A stretch of 64,000 nucleotides of DNA from Wuchereria bancrofti. Taxonomy: Eukaryota; Nematoda; Chromadorea; Rhabditida; Onchocercidae. Under the pieces are notes generated by a model. The model ran no database searches. It saw nothing but the letters and a program-made list of their open reading frames with translations, and was not told where the DNA came from. The stretch covers positions 10,537,251 through 10,601,250 of the forward strand of contig SSBO01000003.1 of NCBI GenBank assembly GCA_005281725.1, in the 5' to 3' direction. Positions 1-15,011 of this stretch are shown in pieces; positions within the stretch are counted from its first letter, which is position 1; every line of letters begins with the position of its first letter. The position numbers and the translations under genes are program-made.

Positions 1-234
1 CCTAAGTCAATCAAATAACATAAAGATTTTATTGGAAATGTATTAATTTCATTTATTTATTATTTAAATCTACAAACGTCTGATTCAATTTTTGTCAAAT
101 AATTTAATTAATTAGGCTAAATTTTTTTCTTTTTTGCAATTAATATGTACAAATTTATCATAAAATATCATAAAAGTATAAACTGACCAAACTGCTGATT
201 TAATTACATTTTTTAAGCTAAAAAATTAATTAAC
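1..234 (-). other. Intron at the left edge, inside the methyltransferase gene
   Basis: This stretch follows the GT donor at 234-233 of the last visible exon of the cyclopropane-synthase-like gene. It is AT-rich and shows no continuation of the methyltransferase in any frame, so the next exon must lie beyond base 1. Confidence 0.6.
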
Positions 235-2172
235 CGATAATCCAACAATTTGATATTAATCTTATCCAATAATTCATTATCATTTATCCTTTGCCGAGCA
301 ATTTTAAATTGTTCCATTGAAATTGTCAGGCCTGTCCACTTGCATTTGTGATATTTGACAGCACGTATAGCGCAAGCTCCCCAACCACAGCCAATTTCTA
401 ATACTTCGTCATTACAGGTAAGATTGATTTCGTGAAATATTTGATCATATTTTCTCATTTGAGCTTCTTCAAGTAATTTTTTGTCAGAATGTATGATTGT
501 ATAAGATGGAATTTCTAAAATAAAACATATTTATAATTATCAAAATAATTAAATATTTTCAAAAAAAGTGAATAAATAAATAAAAACAAAAATTTGAATA
601 ATTCTATAATTACCTATTCATTACAAATTTTTCACTATATTTAATAATTCAGTCAAAAAAAAAAAAAAAAAGAAGATACAAATTTCTTTGATCCTGACTT
701 ATATAAGCATCTAATAAAAGTTTTAAAAAATCTAAGGGGAATTTTTTTTATTATAAATCAATAAATAAATTTATGATTTATGTAAAATTATCTAAGTGTT
801 TTTCTATTTATTTTTTTTTTCATACTTATGCAATAACTTTTTAAATTTTAGAGTGAAAAGAAGAAACAAATTACTAACCCTGAAAAGTTGCACATGAATA
901 AGTCATCGATGAATCAAGAAATAAGCTAAACATGTCATTGCCAAGATCGTAGTGTTCGTGAATATTTCGTGCACTACCATTTAATGAATTTGCATGATAG
1001 TAATGTTGCATTGCATTAAAAAATGATATCAATGACCGAATTAATTGAATAATTAAATAAATTAAGAAAGTAAACAATTTTTTTAACCATCCATTTGTTT
1101 GTTTCATTTTTTTTGTTCCATTATTATAACCTGAAAGGAAAAAAAGAACATTACAAACTTACATTAATAATTAAGTTATTGAAAAAATTTCTTAATTCCA
1201 TTTACCTCATTATTTATACTGACGGAATTAAATTAAAATTGTTTTCACATAAAAATTTATTTAAGAAACAGAGTGAGGGACAATATTTTGTTTCGAAATT
1301 GCTTAGTGTAATATTAATTAATTAATTTTAAAGCAATAAAAAAGAAGAAGAAAGATAATAAGCTCGTTTTATCTTTTTTTGTTTTCATTTCTAGATGAAA
1401 TTTTTAAACGGAATTTCTTTTCCAAAACTATAATTAATTTAATAATAACAGCGGCAAAAAAGAAAAAGTTGATTATTCATTTAAGTTTAAAAAATTGTTT
1501 AAGTTCAAACACATATTTGTAAGTAAGCTAACGTTTAGCACGAATAAGCAATGCTAAGAAATCCTGTATTCTTGGCTGCGCATCCCAATTCTCAAGCATA
1601 TATGCTTCACCAAGGCCAATTTTTGGATCCAAAAGAATTCGAAAACAAAAATTAATTGGTTTATGAAGGAATAATACAACTGGCAATATTCCATTCGATT
1701 TATTTGATCTAAAAAAAGGAATAATTATTGTTTTATTTTAAATAATAGTTTGTAATAAATGATAAAAGATAAAAATCGCATAAATTATGTATTTGGTTAA
1801 GTAACAAAAAAATTAAAAAATTATAAAACGTAATTTTAAATCACAAAAAAGATTGTATTAGTATGTTTGTTTTTACTTCTTTTTTAGAAAATCAATAAAA
1901 AATATTCATTTCTAATTGCATTTTTAAATCAGTGCTTCTTCTATAGTAAACTGTATTTTACTTCTAAAAAAGAAGGAAAGAAATTATAAATTGGTTTTTT
2001 ATTTTTAAAATATTGAAAAAATAAAACCAAGAAACGATGAAAAAAAATTTTTTTTTTCAGAGCGAACCTAATTGTTTCTTCATTGGTAGTGCCAAAGTGT
2101 AATTTACAATTTATATCGGTGAGAAATATCGATAACGATTCTGGTGCATTCCTTATAATTCCATTAAAATAA
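235..2172 (-). CDS. Cyclopropane-fatty-acyl-phospholipid synthase-like SAM methyltransferase, partial (four exons)
   Basis: Enzymes of this family transfer a methylene or methyl group from S-adenosylmethionine to the double bond of an acyl chain in a membrane phospholipid. Exons in transcript order are 2172-2068, 1708-1533, 1130-879 and 514-235. All junctions have AG/GT borders and the phases close: AG+A gives Arg, C+GT gives Arg, G+AA gives Glu. Conserved family features are GLGEAYM..NWD, NIHEHYDLGNDMFSLFLD, MTYSCATFQE, the SAM-binding motif VLEIGCGWG and GLTISMEQ. A strongly hydrophobic stretch (about 1100-1035) lies just before NIHEHYD and may be a membrane helix. The gene is incomplete at both ends. 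The first exon starts in the middle of a codon, so an upstream exon is needed but was not found, and the C-terminal third lies beyond base 1. Spliced introns show it is a nuclear gene, not bacterial contamination. The exact product (cyclopropane or methylated lipid) is not shown. Confidence 0.87.
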
Positions 2173-2219
2173 CTAAAATTGCATATTTTAAACGAAAAAT
2201 GGAGATAATTTGAAAACAT

Positions 2220-3227
2220 AATAAATAAATAAAGCTATTACAGCTTAAAAAAATAATTCGTATTCAATTCAACATTCGTGTTACATATTTTGCCTAGTAA
2301 ATTTACTAATAAGATTAAGATATAATAATCATTAATTATAATCATCAAAACTTATTCGAACAAATCATCAAGAATTATGTCGTAGCAACAACAACAACAA
2401 TAACCTAAAGAAACAACAAATAATAGCAATGATAACAACAACGATGACGAAAACAACAAACAACAACAAACAGCAACAATAAACACCAAACACTTGCAAC
2501 AACAACAACAAACAACGACAATAATAGCAATCTGCAACAAATAATAATTATCCAACCGTTTTATTAGTGGTATGAAGATAATGCGTAAAGTAATTTGATA
2601 TAAATTAAAACCAAAGTAATATTGCTTCTTTAAAACCATTCAAAAGCAAACGAAAAATAATAATTTGAATCTGAAAACATAAAAATAAGGGTAGATACAA
2701 TTTTAAAAAGTGGTATTTTTACGATATTATATTAATTTCTTATTTTAAAATAGTACTATTATGGTAATTTTTAATTTTTATCTTAAATAATACACACTTT
2801 AATAAATAAATAAGGAACATTTCTTTAGCGATCAAATTTTTAAGAAAAATATTTGATATTGAAATAGGACGATGAGAAATCACTAACATTTGGTGTATGT
2901 TTGAATGTGTTCGATTAAACAATGAAAGATTACAAAGTTTTTAAGATGATTCGTAACTGGAATTATTTGATATGTGATGACGACCTATTAAAACGTCCAG
3001 TTGCTATGAAAAACGATTGAGGTAGTCAAATTTGAAAATGATTGAACTTCTTCAACAACAAGAAATACTATTTATAGCATGTTAAATGACAGAAAGTAGC
3101 AAGGATGACATGAAAGGATGATAGCAATCTATGGAATTCCAAAATAATTTAAATGAATGATTATAACTTATTTAGGTGGAACATGAACTCTAATCAATTA
3201 TTGTCAACAGATGATAATTGCACTGAG
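2220..3227. other. AT-rich DNA 5' of the methyltransferase exons
   Basis: It contains a CAA-rich low-complexity block and otherwise no coding signal. It may be intron, since the methyltransferase needs at least one more 5' exon, or intergenic. Open frames here read as Cys, Leu or Val runs, or as unsupported hydrophobic peptides. Confidence 0.5.
2384..2535. repeat. CAA-rich low-complexity tract
   Basis: Irregular CAA/ACA trinucleotide runs with AAT interruptions. On the opposite strand they give an artefactual Cys/Leu/Val-rich open frame. Confidence 0.85.
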
Positions 3228-5338
3228 TAATAGCCATACAACGAGAACTGATAAATTAGGAATAATTAAAAATTATTAGCTTGTTTAATCACTTATATGA
3301 GTAATCTTTGCTAAATAATTAATTTGTTAATATTTTCAAAATTTTAGTTTACCATAACAAAAATGAAAAAAAAAAGAAATTTGCAATAATTTAAGTAATG
3401 AATATTGTTATAAGAGAGAAGAAAGATAATATGAAAGTGGGAATAATAAACAGAATTAATGAAGAAATGTGATAGTGTGATAATTTCATTCAATGAATGA
3501 ATGATAACGTCAGAAACGATCAACGAAGACAACCATTGAAGGAAATAAACTCGTTATAAAACTATGTTACTAACCCACAAATTTCAACAATAAGTACGAA
3601 ACTGTTACAATGTCGTTTATTGCTACTTTTTTTTTAAAAACATTTCTTTACCTTATTGCTATGATAATAATAACAACAATATCTCAAATACTATTCTTAT
3701 TTCTTGACAAGGAGAGATTTTCTCATTCGTTGATTCTGAGGGGATTCGCCTTGGTGTGGTGTGGGTAGTAGTGTGGAGTTACAGCCAAATAAGGTAAGAA
3801 GTAATTGTTGGGTAGAAATGGAGGAGTAAAGATAAATCCTCTCAAATACAGGAAAAAAGGTATACGAACAAAGACTGTGCTAAGGAATATCCGATAGAAT
3901 TGCCCAGCGGGTAGGATTAGCTAAGAATGGCAATGAATAGAAAAAGATGGGAAAATAGTTAGATTCAAGACAAACGGGAAAACGCTTGAGAAAATGGCTG
4001 AATGAGGGTTGGATGAGAAATTAATCGAATGATCCATAATATTGTTTATATTAACAATCGATTGGTTTTTACATGAAATTTTATTATTTTAATTTGATTT
4101 GAGATGCATCAATTATGTTTTATCGTTTTCCAATACTTTTCCAATTACAATGATTTCAGTTACAGTAATACGATTTAATAATTCAATTTGCAATAAGCAA
4201 ATAACTTTCTAGTTTATTGATCTAAGTATTATCGTTTTTAATCGCATTAAAAATTTTAAATTATTCTCATTCTTATAACAATCAAATTTAGCTTATATTA
4301 TTTATGAAGTGCAAGTTTTAATATCAGTAACATAAAAATAAAATATTTAAATCATATCACATTTCATCAAAATCTATTAGCACGAAAATTATACTTCAAA
4401 AAAAAAAAAAATTATATCAGGTCTTTTCAATTCCTGGCTATTTCCGATAAAATATTCTGTCTATTTGTTATGGTTATCAATGTCGTGAAATTTGTCAATT
4501 ATACGGAAAATATCAATGAAATCAAATAAAAAGTGCAAAACGATGTCAAATAAAATCCTTTTTAGCACTCTTTTTTAATTTACATATTTTGGTCATAATA
4601 ATATCAAAAAATGAACAGCTATGTAACAAATTGCATTCCTAAGAATAAGTTATCAAAAATGTATGAATATTATCACAGCATTTGTAATTTATCATATTAT
4701 TACAGTGCTTATAATTTACTATTGTTACAGCAGTAGTGTGGTAGTAAGAGTAACGAGTGCTATGCTAGTATTTGTATTTAAAATACAATACAATGTTATT
4801 ATTACTTATTATATCATTATTGTTATTATTATTGCTATCATTATAAAGATAATAGATAATTGAAATAAGAATAGTATTTGAGATATTATTGTTATTATTA
4901 TCATAGCAATAAGGTAAAGAAATATTTTTAAAAAAAAGTAGCAATAAACGACATTGTAACAGTTTCGTACTTATTGTTGAAATTTGTGGGTTAGTAACAT
5001 AGTTTTATAACGAGTTTATTTCCTTCAATGGTTATCTTCGTTGATCGTTTCTGACGTTATCATTCATTCATTGAATGAAATTATCACACTATCACATTTC
5101 TTCATTAATTCTGTTTATTATTCCCACTTTCATATTATCTTTCTTCTCTCTTATAACAATATTCATTACTTAAATTATTGCAAATTTCTTTTTTTTTTTC
5201 ATTTTTGTTATGGTAAACTAAAATTTTGAAAATATTAACAAATTAATTATTTAGCAAAGATTACTCATATAAGTGATTAAACAAGCTAATAATTTTTAAT
5301 TATTCCTAATTTATCAGTTCTCGTTGTATGGCTATTAT
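3228..5338. repeat. Long inverted repeat (about 475-bp arms, 1.16-kb spacer)
   Basis: The left arm, about 3228-3703, is the near-perfect reverse complement of the right arm, about 4862-5338. Only a few differences are visible, for example GTC versus ATC near 3527/5036 and A-run length near 3365. Outer ends read ATAGCC...GGCTAT and are each bordered by TA, which would fit a TA target duplication, although TA is weak evidence in such AT-rich DNA. The spacer (about 3704-4861) has a purine-rich part at 3740-4020 and no recognisable transposase. Short open frames inside each arm are mirror copies of one another and not genes. The best guess is a non-autonomous DNA transposon or fold-back element; a recent segmental inverted duplication is the alternative. 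Confidence 0.85.
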
Positions 5339-6671
5339 TAGTTTTTGCTTCGTTGTTATTATTGTTTGTTAGTTGTAGTTGTTTTAAATTTTATTTGAAA
5401 TATTCGTGGTTACATAATAGCAATTTTAGTTATATTTTTCTTTTTCATTTTTATTTTGTTTAGTAATTTATGAAAAAAGATTGCTACATTCTTTGCATCT
5501 TTAAATATACTGTCATTCTGTTTGCAAAACAAAAACAGAAAAAACGAAAAACATTTTTTTTTTTGTTTTTGTTTTATAATTATGAACAAATCACTGTTAT
5601 TTCATTATTTTTGTTATTCTCTTTTGTAATTATTACTTAGTTAATTGATTGAAATGTATTCATTGATAATATATGATTTGTTTAAATACCATTTACTTTC
5701 ATTTCATATCCATAATTTTTCTTCCTAAAATATAAAAAAAATGTAATGTACGTTTATAATGTAACCTTTGACCTATCTGTCATTTTCCTGAATTAGATAA
5801 GAGTAATGATTAATTTGCGATATTTTTGTTTTTGTTTTTTTTGAAAAAATTAATGCATACAGTGTGGTGGGTAAGTTTTTGTTGAACAATATTGCAAGCC
5901 ATTATTGTGGGTAAACATTTCCGATTCATCTAAGTTTGACAATATGATACTTTCATCCATTCGTAGTACTGATGTATTTATTGATGAAATATGAGCCAAA
6001 TTGCTGAAAATTTTTGAATTTATTAATTTTATTTTATTTCTTGCAAAAAAAAAGTACGCAAAATAAAATGTAACGAATATCGTAGCAATAGCGTAATTTA
6101 ATTAATTTCAATTTACCCATCAAATTTTATTCTTCATAATAAGCAGTATTTTTTACAAAAATAATATCTTAGATATTAATGAGCTAATAACGATAAAGCA
6201 AATAAATGATAACAAAAATTGGGAAATATATCGAATCGTACTGGAATTTATGGTTTGATTGCATTTCATCCGTTTGTTGTTTGTCATTTTGTTTAATTTT
6301 TTCCACTTTTAATTTTGCCAATTTATCATTATTTTCATCTGTCATACATTTTGTCTTTTTTTTCGTTCTAGTTTTGTCAACTTTTTGTAAATGAATGTCT
6401 TCATAAAATCTACAAATTAGTGTTTTCTTTTTCTTTCGTTGATAAATAAGCCATTTTGCAATTCATTCAATAATTAATCCAACAAAATTAATGAATGACA
6501 AAAAAACTTTAATGTCTTTCGTAAAACTCTACATCAACATTTGTTAATATATAATATATGCTAAAATGATAAATACATATTGAAGTATAATTTTGAAACG
6601 AGAAATTTAAAATTGTATTCTCAACCGGAATGAAATTATCCGCATGATCTTTATCATCTATCTTATAATTA
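5339..6671. other. Intergenic AT-rich DNA
   Basis: No gene seen between the inverted repeat and the 3' end of the kinase gene. It contains homopolymer runs and short open frames of biased composition only. Confidence 0.55.
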
Positions 6672-10169
<3,498 letters not shown>

Positions 10170-10175
10170 TAGCTG

Positions 10176-10177
10176 CT
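10176..10177 (-). promoter_or_regulatory. Probable spliced-leader trans-splice acceptor of the kinase gene
   Basis: The AG ends a T-rich TTTTTAATTTAATAG tract on the minus strand and leaves six bases before the ATG at 10169. This is typical spacing for nematode trans-splicing. Inferred from sequence only. Confidence 0.45.
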
Positions 10178-12397
10178 ATTAAATTAAAAACAACCGTTCA
10201 CAAATGTCGAAAAAATTAATTACTCTTTATTTTGTAGGAGAAAGATTTAAACATATTTTGCTTTCAGCTTATAATTTTGTATTATTTCAAAAATCTTTTT
10301 ATTTTTTCAATAAATTATGCAAAATTATAGATATTAGTTATGAAAAAAAAAATTTTTTTGAATTAAAAAGTCATTTTTTCTTTCTTTATGAAATATTTCA
10401 AAGATTTTTTCTTTTTTTGGACTTAAAGATTGGTTTGCTCTCTTTTCTTTTTTTTCTTTCGTTTAAAATTATATTCATTTAAAATTTTTGTAGTTGTTTT
10501 CTTCCAAAAAATATTAATTAATATTTATATTCACAGTATTTAAAAATTTTTTAATATTCTTGAAAGGAAGAAAACTTATTTTAAATCATCACAAATCTGA
10601 GATTTCTTTTCTCAATTTCATAAGTTTTTATTTCCATTATTTCAATATCCCATTATCCACCATTGCTTAGTATTTCTGTATTTATTTTCTATTCCTTAAA
10701 GTTTTGTTTCTATCAATTCTAACTGCTTTCAAAAATTTTACTAAAGTGTTTGGATTGAAATTTGCAATTGTTCATTTTTTCTATCGCTTAACTATGAACT
10801 CTGAGTTATTTACTTTTTTATTTTCTTTTGCTTTTTTAATAGCAATTTTTAGCATATTTAAATTTTAATATCAATCCTTCTCACACCCTTATTTCACGAA
10901 TATTTAACGAGATTAGTGAAAAAATTAATATTTATTTTATTTCAAATATTAATCATTCAAAATGATTTTTTTCTAATAGTTTATACCTTTTAAAATGTTT
11001 TGAAAGGTTAAAAATGATAAAAGTATACGCATAATTCAATAAAGTGATGCCATTTTTTTAAATTTATTTATTATATTTATCTTTGTTCCTTACCTTTTTT
11101 AAATGCTATTAAATATAATAAATTTTTTCTAGAAAATATTTTCTGTTTATTTTTTAAAAAGTTTTTTCTGCAAAAGTATAAAATATCACAGCGAGTTTAT
11201 AATATTTAGAAATTTTGTTTACTTTATATGCTTCCGTAAAAGTCTTGGAAAATTTCACTTTTCAAATTCACTCGTAAAAACTTTAGGAATGTTTTTTTTC
11301 TCAAACTGGCGTAAAATACTGGTAAAATTTTACTTTTTTCCCCATTAATATATTAATAATTCGATTTGTTTTATTTCATTCATGACGGTAGAATTGATGA
11401 AAGAAATTTTAACAGCCATAAATGTTACAAAAAAAGGTCATAAGCTAATTTGAATTAATTATATTTGCACTTAATTATGATTTAAATTGAAGAACTCTTA
11501 TCAGTCATTGAAATTTTATCGAAAACAATTTTACTTTATATTCAATTTTAGTATTATCCGTCCTGCGCTGTGTATTTTGATATATTTCAGACAAGTGCTT
11601 TTGCTTTTTTCCTTCAAAAAAAAAAGAAACAAAAAAAAGAAGTAATTAATTAATTTAGAAAGTATACTGATAACAATTGTTCCAGTTGCATCTGTTTTTG
11701 TTTTTTTGTATGCTTACAAATTTTCTATCTATTTGTTAAAATTTTAAGTTGTTTATATACTTCATATGTCATGGTTCAAAATTGTAATAAATTTCGAAAT
11801 TCGTGGGAAAACTATTTAACATTTAAATTAATTATAAGCCAAATTAATTTTGTCGTTTATTGAGTTAATCAAATTAATTAATTAAATATTTGAAGCTGAG
11901 GTTTATTTTAATCTAACTTTCAACCATGAAACATCCCACCATTTTTATGTTTTGTTAGTTTAACTGAAATTTTTTTTTTTGAAAAACTTTTTTTAACTTC
12001 ACTTTTTCTAGTCTTTTGTGTTTCATTTGAAAAAAAAATTCTTTTTAAGGTAAACGAATTAATTAAGCAACCAATTAAACCGATTAATTGAATGATTGCA
12101 TAAATTGATCGAATGCTTTCGTATTGCAGAAATTAATTTATCCTGCAAGGTTTGTTTCGAATTTAGATTTTTAACAAACAAATCAATCATAGTATATATT
12201 GGAAAAGTTTTTTTTTTTTAAGCGAGTTATTTGATTCAATTTACTTGATTTCATTTATTGATTTAAGTTTCCATTAAGGAAATCTCAAATTTTAGCCATG
12301 GAAATTATGAATTGATTAATTTAAAAAATATATAAATATATTTTACGATATTAAAAAAACTTTTTTAAATGACCATAGCTCTTTTTTTTTATTGTTT
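10178..12397. other. Divergent intergenic region
   Basis: About 2.2 kb between the kinase start (minus) and the start of the small cysteine-containing gene (plus). It must hold both promoters. It is AT-rich with T and A runs; no gene, RNA or clear motif was recognised. Confidence 0.55.
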
Positions 12398-12399
12398 AG
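12398..12399 (+). promoter_or_regulatory. Probable spliced-leader trans-splice acceptor of the small cysteine-containing gene
   Basis: A ten-T run is followed by ATTGTTTAG, ending in AG six bases before the ATG at 12406. This supports that ATG as the start. Confidence 0.5.
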
Positions 12400-12405
12400 G
12401 AAAAG

Positions 12406-13084
12406 ATGAAAATGAAAAGTTGGGCAAAAATTGCTGGAAGAGTTTTCTTCTCCTTTTATCTAATTGCATTTGTAAGACGAATATTTGGCATATGTCCAAG
12501 TTCCCGAGATATTCCACCGCCAATATGCGCCTTTTTGTTTACCAATAATGAATGTTTGGATGTTTTTTGTGTGGTTAACGAGAATTCACAGCAAATGGAA
12601 CTCAATCAATTGGTTATCATTAATTGTTCTAAGTTTTTTTTTTTTTGAAATCATTAATTTTATATTTTAATAAAATTCAATTAAAAAAATTTACGATTTA
12701 ACATATATATGAATTTTTTTAATATTGAAAAAAAATTTCTTTTAAAGTTTTCAATTATAATAACAAGTTTTCAAATAAAACTTTAATTAATAATTTTTCA
12801 TTTTTTGTATTTATATTATTAATACCCAATTTTTCAGATACAAATATATCAAAAAAAATTTTCATTTAAAATAGAAATTTTTTTAGTGGAATAATCAAAT
12901 TACATTAGCAATAATACGATCGGATTGCTTTTTGGATTTATACGATGGCACTAATATCACTGATACACATCGATTTTTAGGTGGTGAAATTAGCGACGAT
13001 AATATTTATGATTTATCAAGGTATGCATTTGCTAATCGTACAAGTTCATATATTTGTCAATGTAATGGTTTTTTGATGAATTAA
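12406..13084 (+). CDS. Hypothetical small cysteine-containing protein, probably secreted (two exons)
   Basis: Exons 12406-12612 (69 codons) and 12887-13084 (65 codons plus TAA) join in phase 0 through a GT...AG intron of 274 bp, giving 134 residues. The first 25 residues are basic then hydrophobic (MKMKSWAK..., RVFFSFYLIAF), consistent with a signal peptide or anchor. The rest has seven cysteines: one in GICPSS, one in PICAF, two in ECLDVFC, one in SDCFLD and two in YICQCNG. There is also an acidic segment and an NRTS sequence that could be N-glycosylated. I do not recognise a family. The spacing of the first four cysteines faintly recalls a whey-acidic-protein half-domain, but the rest does not fit. 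Support: trans-splice acceptor just upstream, phase-matched intron, less AT-rich exons than the flanks. An AATAAA lies near 13314. A second open frame overlaps exon 1, so the frame choice rests on the splice join. Confidence 0.5.
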
Positions 13085-13479
13085 ATTGTTTACAATTTTT
13101 TTTTCTCTTTGTCTCTTTCCTTTTCTTTTTTCATTTTTTCTTTCTAATCTTTTTAATTAATTGATTGCAATTTAATTTAAAAAAGTAGTAACAATAATAA
13201 TTTAATTAAATTTTAACTTTATTGCGTAAATATCCAAGTGTTTATAGATTATTTATTCTATCATATTACAGCATTTATTATAATTTTATGAGTTAATTCA
13301 TTACAAGGCAAGCAATAAATAATTTAAATTATTAACTGATTTGTAAATATTTCCTTTTTCACATTTCTAAGTGTTTTTTATGCTTTAAATTGCATAAATA
13401 TAAATTTGACAATATTTGTTACTGATATTTTCATATAAATTTAGGTATTATTTGTTTAACATTAATGCTATATTATATA

Positions 13480-13640
13480 GTATATTACTCTATCGGTACA
13501 CATAGTAAAGGTAAAGGTGTTGTCAATCTGTCGGAATGCTTAATAAATGAAAAAGTAATAAAGTATACAGTCTATCGGTATAGGTAATAAAGGTAAAAGT
13601 AATGTATATCAGCCTACCTATACACGTAATAAACGTAAAA
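13480..13640. repeat. Degenerate tandem repeat with CTATCGGTA ... GTAAAGGTAAA units
   Basis: CTATCGGTAcAcataGTAAAGGTAAAGGT near 13490 recurs as CTATCGGTATAGGTAATAAAGGTAAAAGT near 13571. A weaker third copy (CCTATACACGTAATAAACGTAAA) lies near 13616. The spacing is irregular, about 45-80 bp. Confidence 0.5.
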
Positions 13641-14462
13641 AAAAGTATTGGTGAATCTTTTTTGTTTTATTAATTCTTTGCATTTTTTTAAGGTTTTTTT
13701 AAGTTTTCTTTCTTTCTTTTCGTTTTTCTTTTTTTTTTGTTACGGTTCAAAGGTTAGATAGTAGAAAAACGAAAGAAAACGTGAAAGAAAAAATTTTTTT
13801 ATTAAAATTTTTTTTGTTTCGTTTTTGACTTCAAAGAGAAAACTAAAAGAAAAAACAACCATTATCAGACTTATTTCTTTCTTTTACAAATAAAAATTGA
13901 ATTAATTGGTTAAAATTAAATTTAAATTCAACTTTTTATTTATTTGGTATTAATTCAAAGTAAATTTTGCCTTTCTTTGTTTGTTTTTTTTTCTGTTATG
14001 AAAAGATAATATAATAAATGTTGAAATAGGAATTCAAATCATCCAGACATTACAATAATGTTGTATTTTTTGAATGCCATAATAATTCGTTCGTCTTCTT
14101 TTGCCTCCAAAATTCTTTTTTTTTTCATTTTTTTTTTGGCTTTCATTTTCTTTTTCTTTTTTATCGTTTATAAATTATGAAAAGTTTCTGAAAATGATAA
14201 GCTTTTTCTCTCTTTTTCATTTCTTTTATTTTTTCCATTTTTTTGTTCCAATAGAAATGAAAAATTGTTTTGCTTGTTTTTTGTTTTTTTTTTTTATTAT
14301 TTCTTACAAATAATTCTTTAATTTGAATTAAAATTAAATTAATAAAAAGATAAATTAGAACAAAGAAGGAAAAATTTGGTAAAAAATAAAAAAAGCAATT
14401 GGCAACTTCTTTCATTTTATTTCAAATTGACAATAATATCTAAGGATGGTCACTCTACCAAT

Positions 14463-14496
14463 TGCTGCTGCTGCTGCTGCTGCTGCTGTTGCTGCC
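14463..14496. repeat. CTG/CAG trinucleotide microsatellite
   Basis: About ten CTG units with one TTG interruption, in non-coding DNA. Confidence 0.9.
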
Positions 14497-14989
14497 ACCT
14501 TTATATTAAGTCTTATTTGACAAAATTAATTTTGTAATCGACGGTCACTCATTTTAATTTATCAGTCTGTCATCATCAATCATTCATAACAAATCATTTT
14601 TTAACTTACCGAAAAAATAGTCGGAAGTAATTTGAATCATATACGTCAATATAATATACAGTTGAATTTATCGCTAACTTTTTTTTGCCTTTGCTCTACT
14701 TTTAATTTTAATTTCTGTCTGATAAATGAAGTAAAAAAATTACAATTCTTTTTCTTTTTTTTTCTCTTTCTTTTCTTAACAGTTATAGATTACCGTCATT
14801 AATTAATTCAATGCGTAAACTCAAATGACTCAAATTTAACGTTAGCTTAATTAATTAATTTTAAAGGAAAAGAAACTGAACAAAGAGAAAAAAGAAAGAA
14901 ATGAAGCGCTTGAATTTTTTCAACATTTTCCTTTTTTTTTCTTTTAAAAAATAATTGGATGAAAAACTAAATTGAAAACAAAGTAAATG

Positions 14990-15011
14990 ATATATATATA
15001 TATATATATAT
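14990..15011. repeat. TA dinucleotide microsatellite
   Basis: Uninterrupted run of TA units. Confidence 0.9.

Noticed and set aside
1..2172. Bacterial (endosymbiont) insertion carrying the CFA synthase gene
   Set aside because: The coding sequence is divided by four-for-four phase-matched spliceosomal introns and shows the same AT-rich composition as the neighbours, so a recent bacterial insertion is excluded.
2352..2639. Cys/Val/Leu-rich 95-codon frame
   Set aside because: Reads the complement of a CAA microsatellite.
3344..3532. 62-codon frame also present at 5041-5229
   Set aside because: The two are the same sequence in the opposite arms of the long inverted repeat; duplicate noise, not a gene family.
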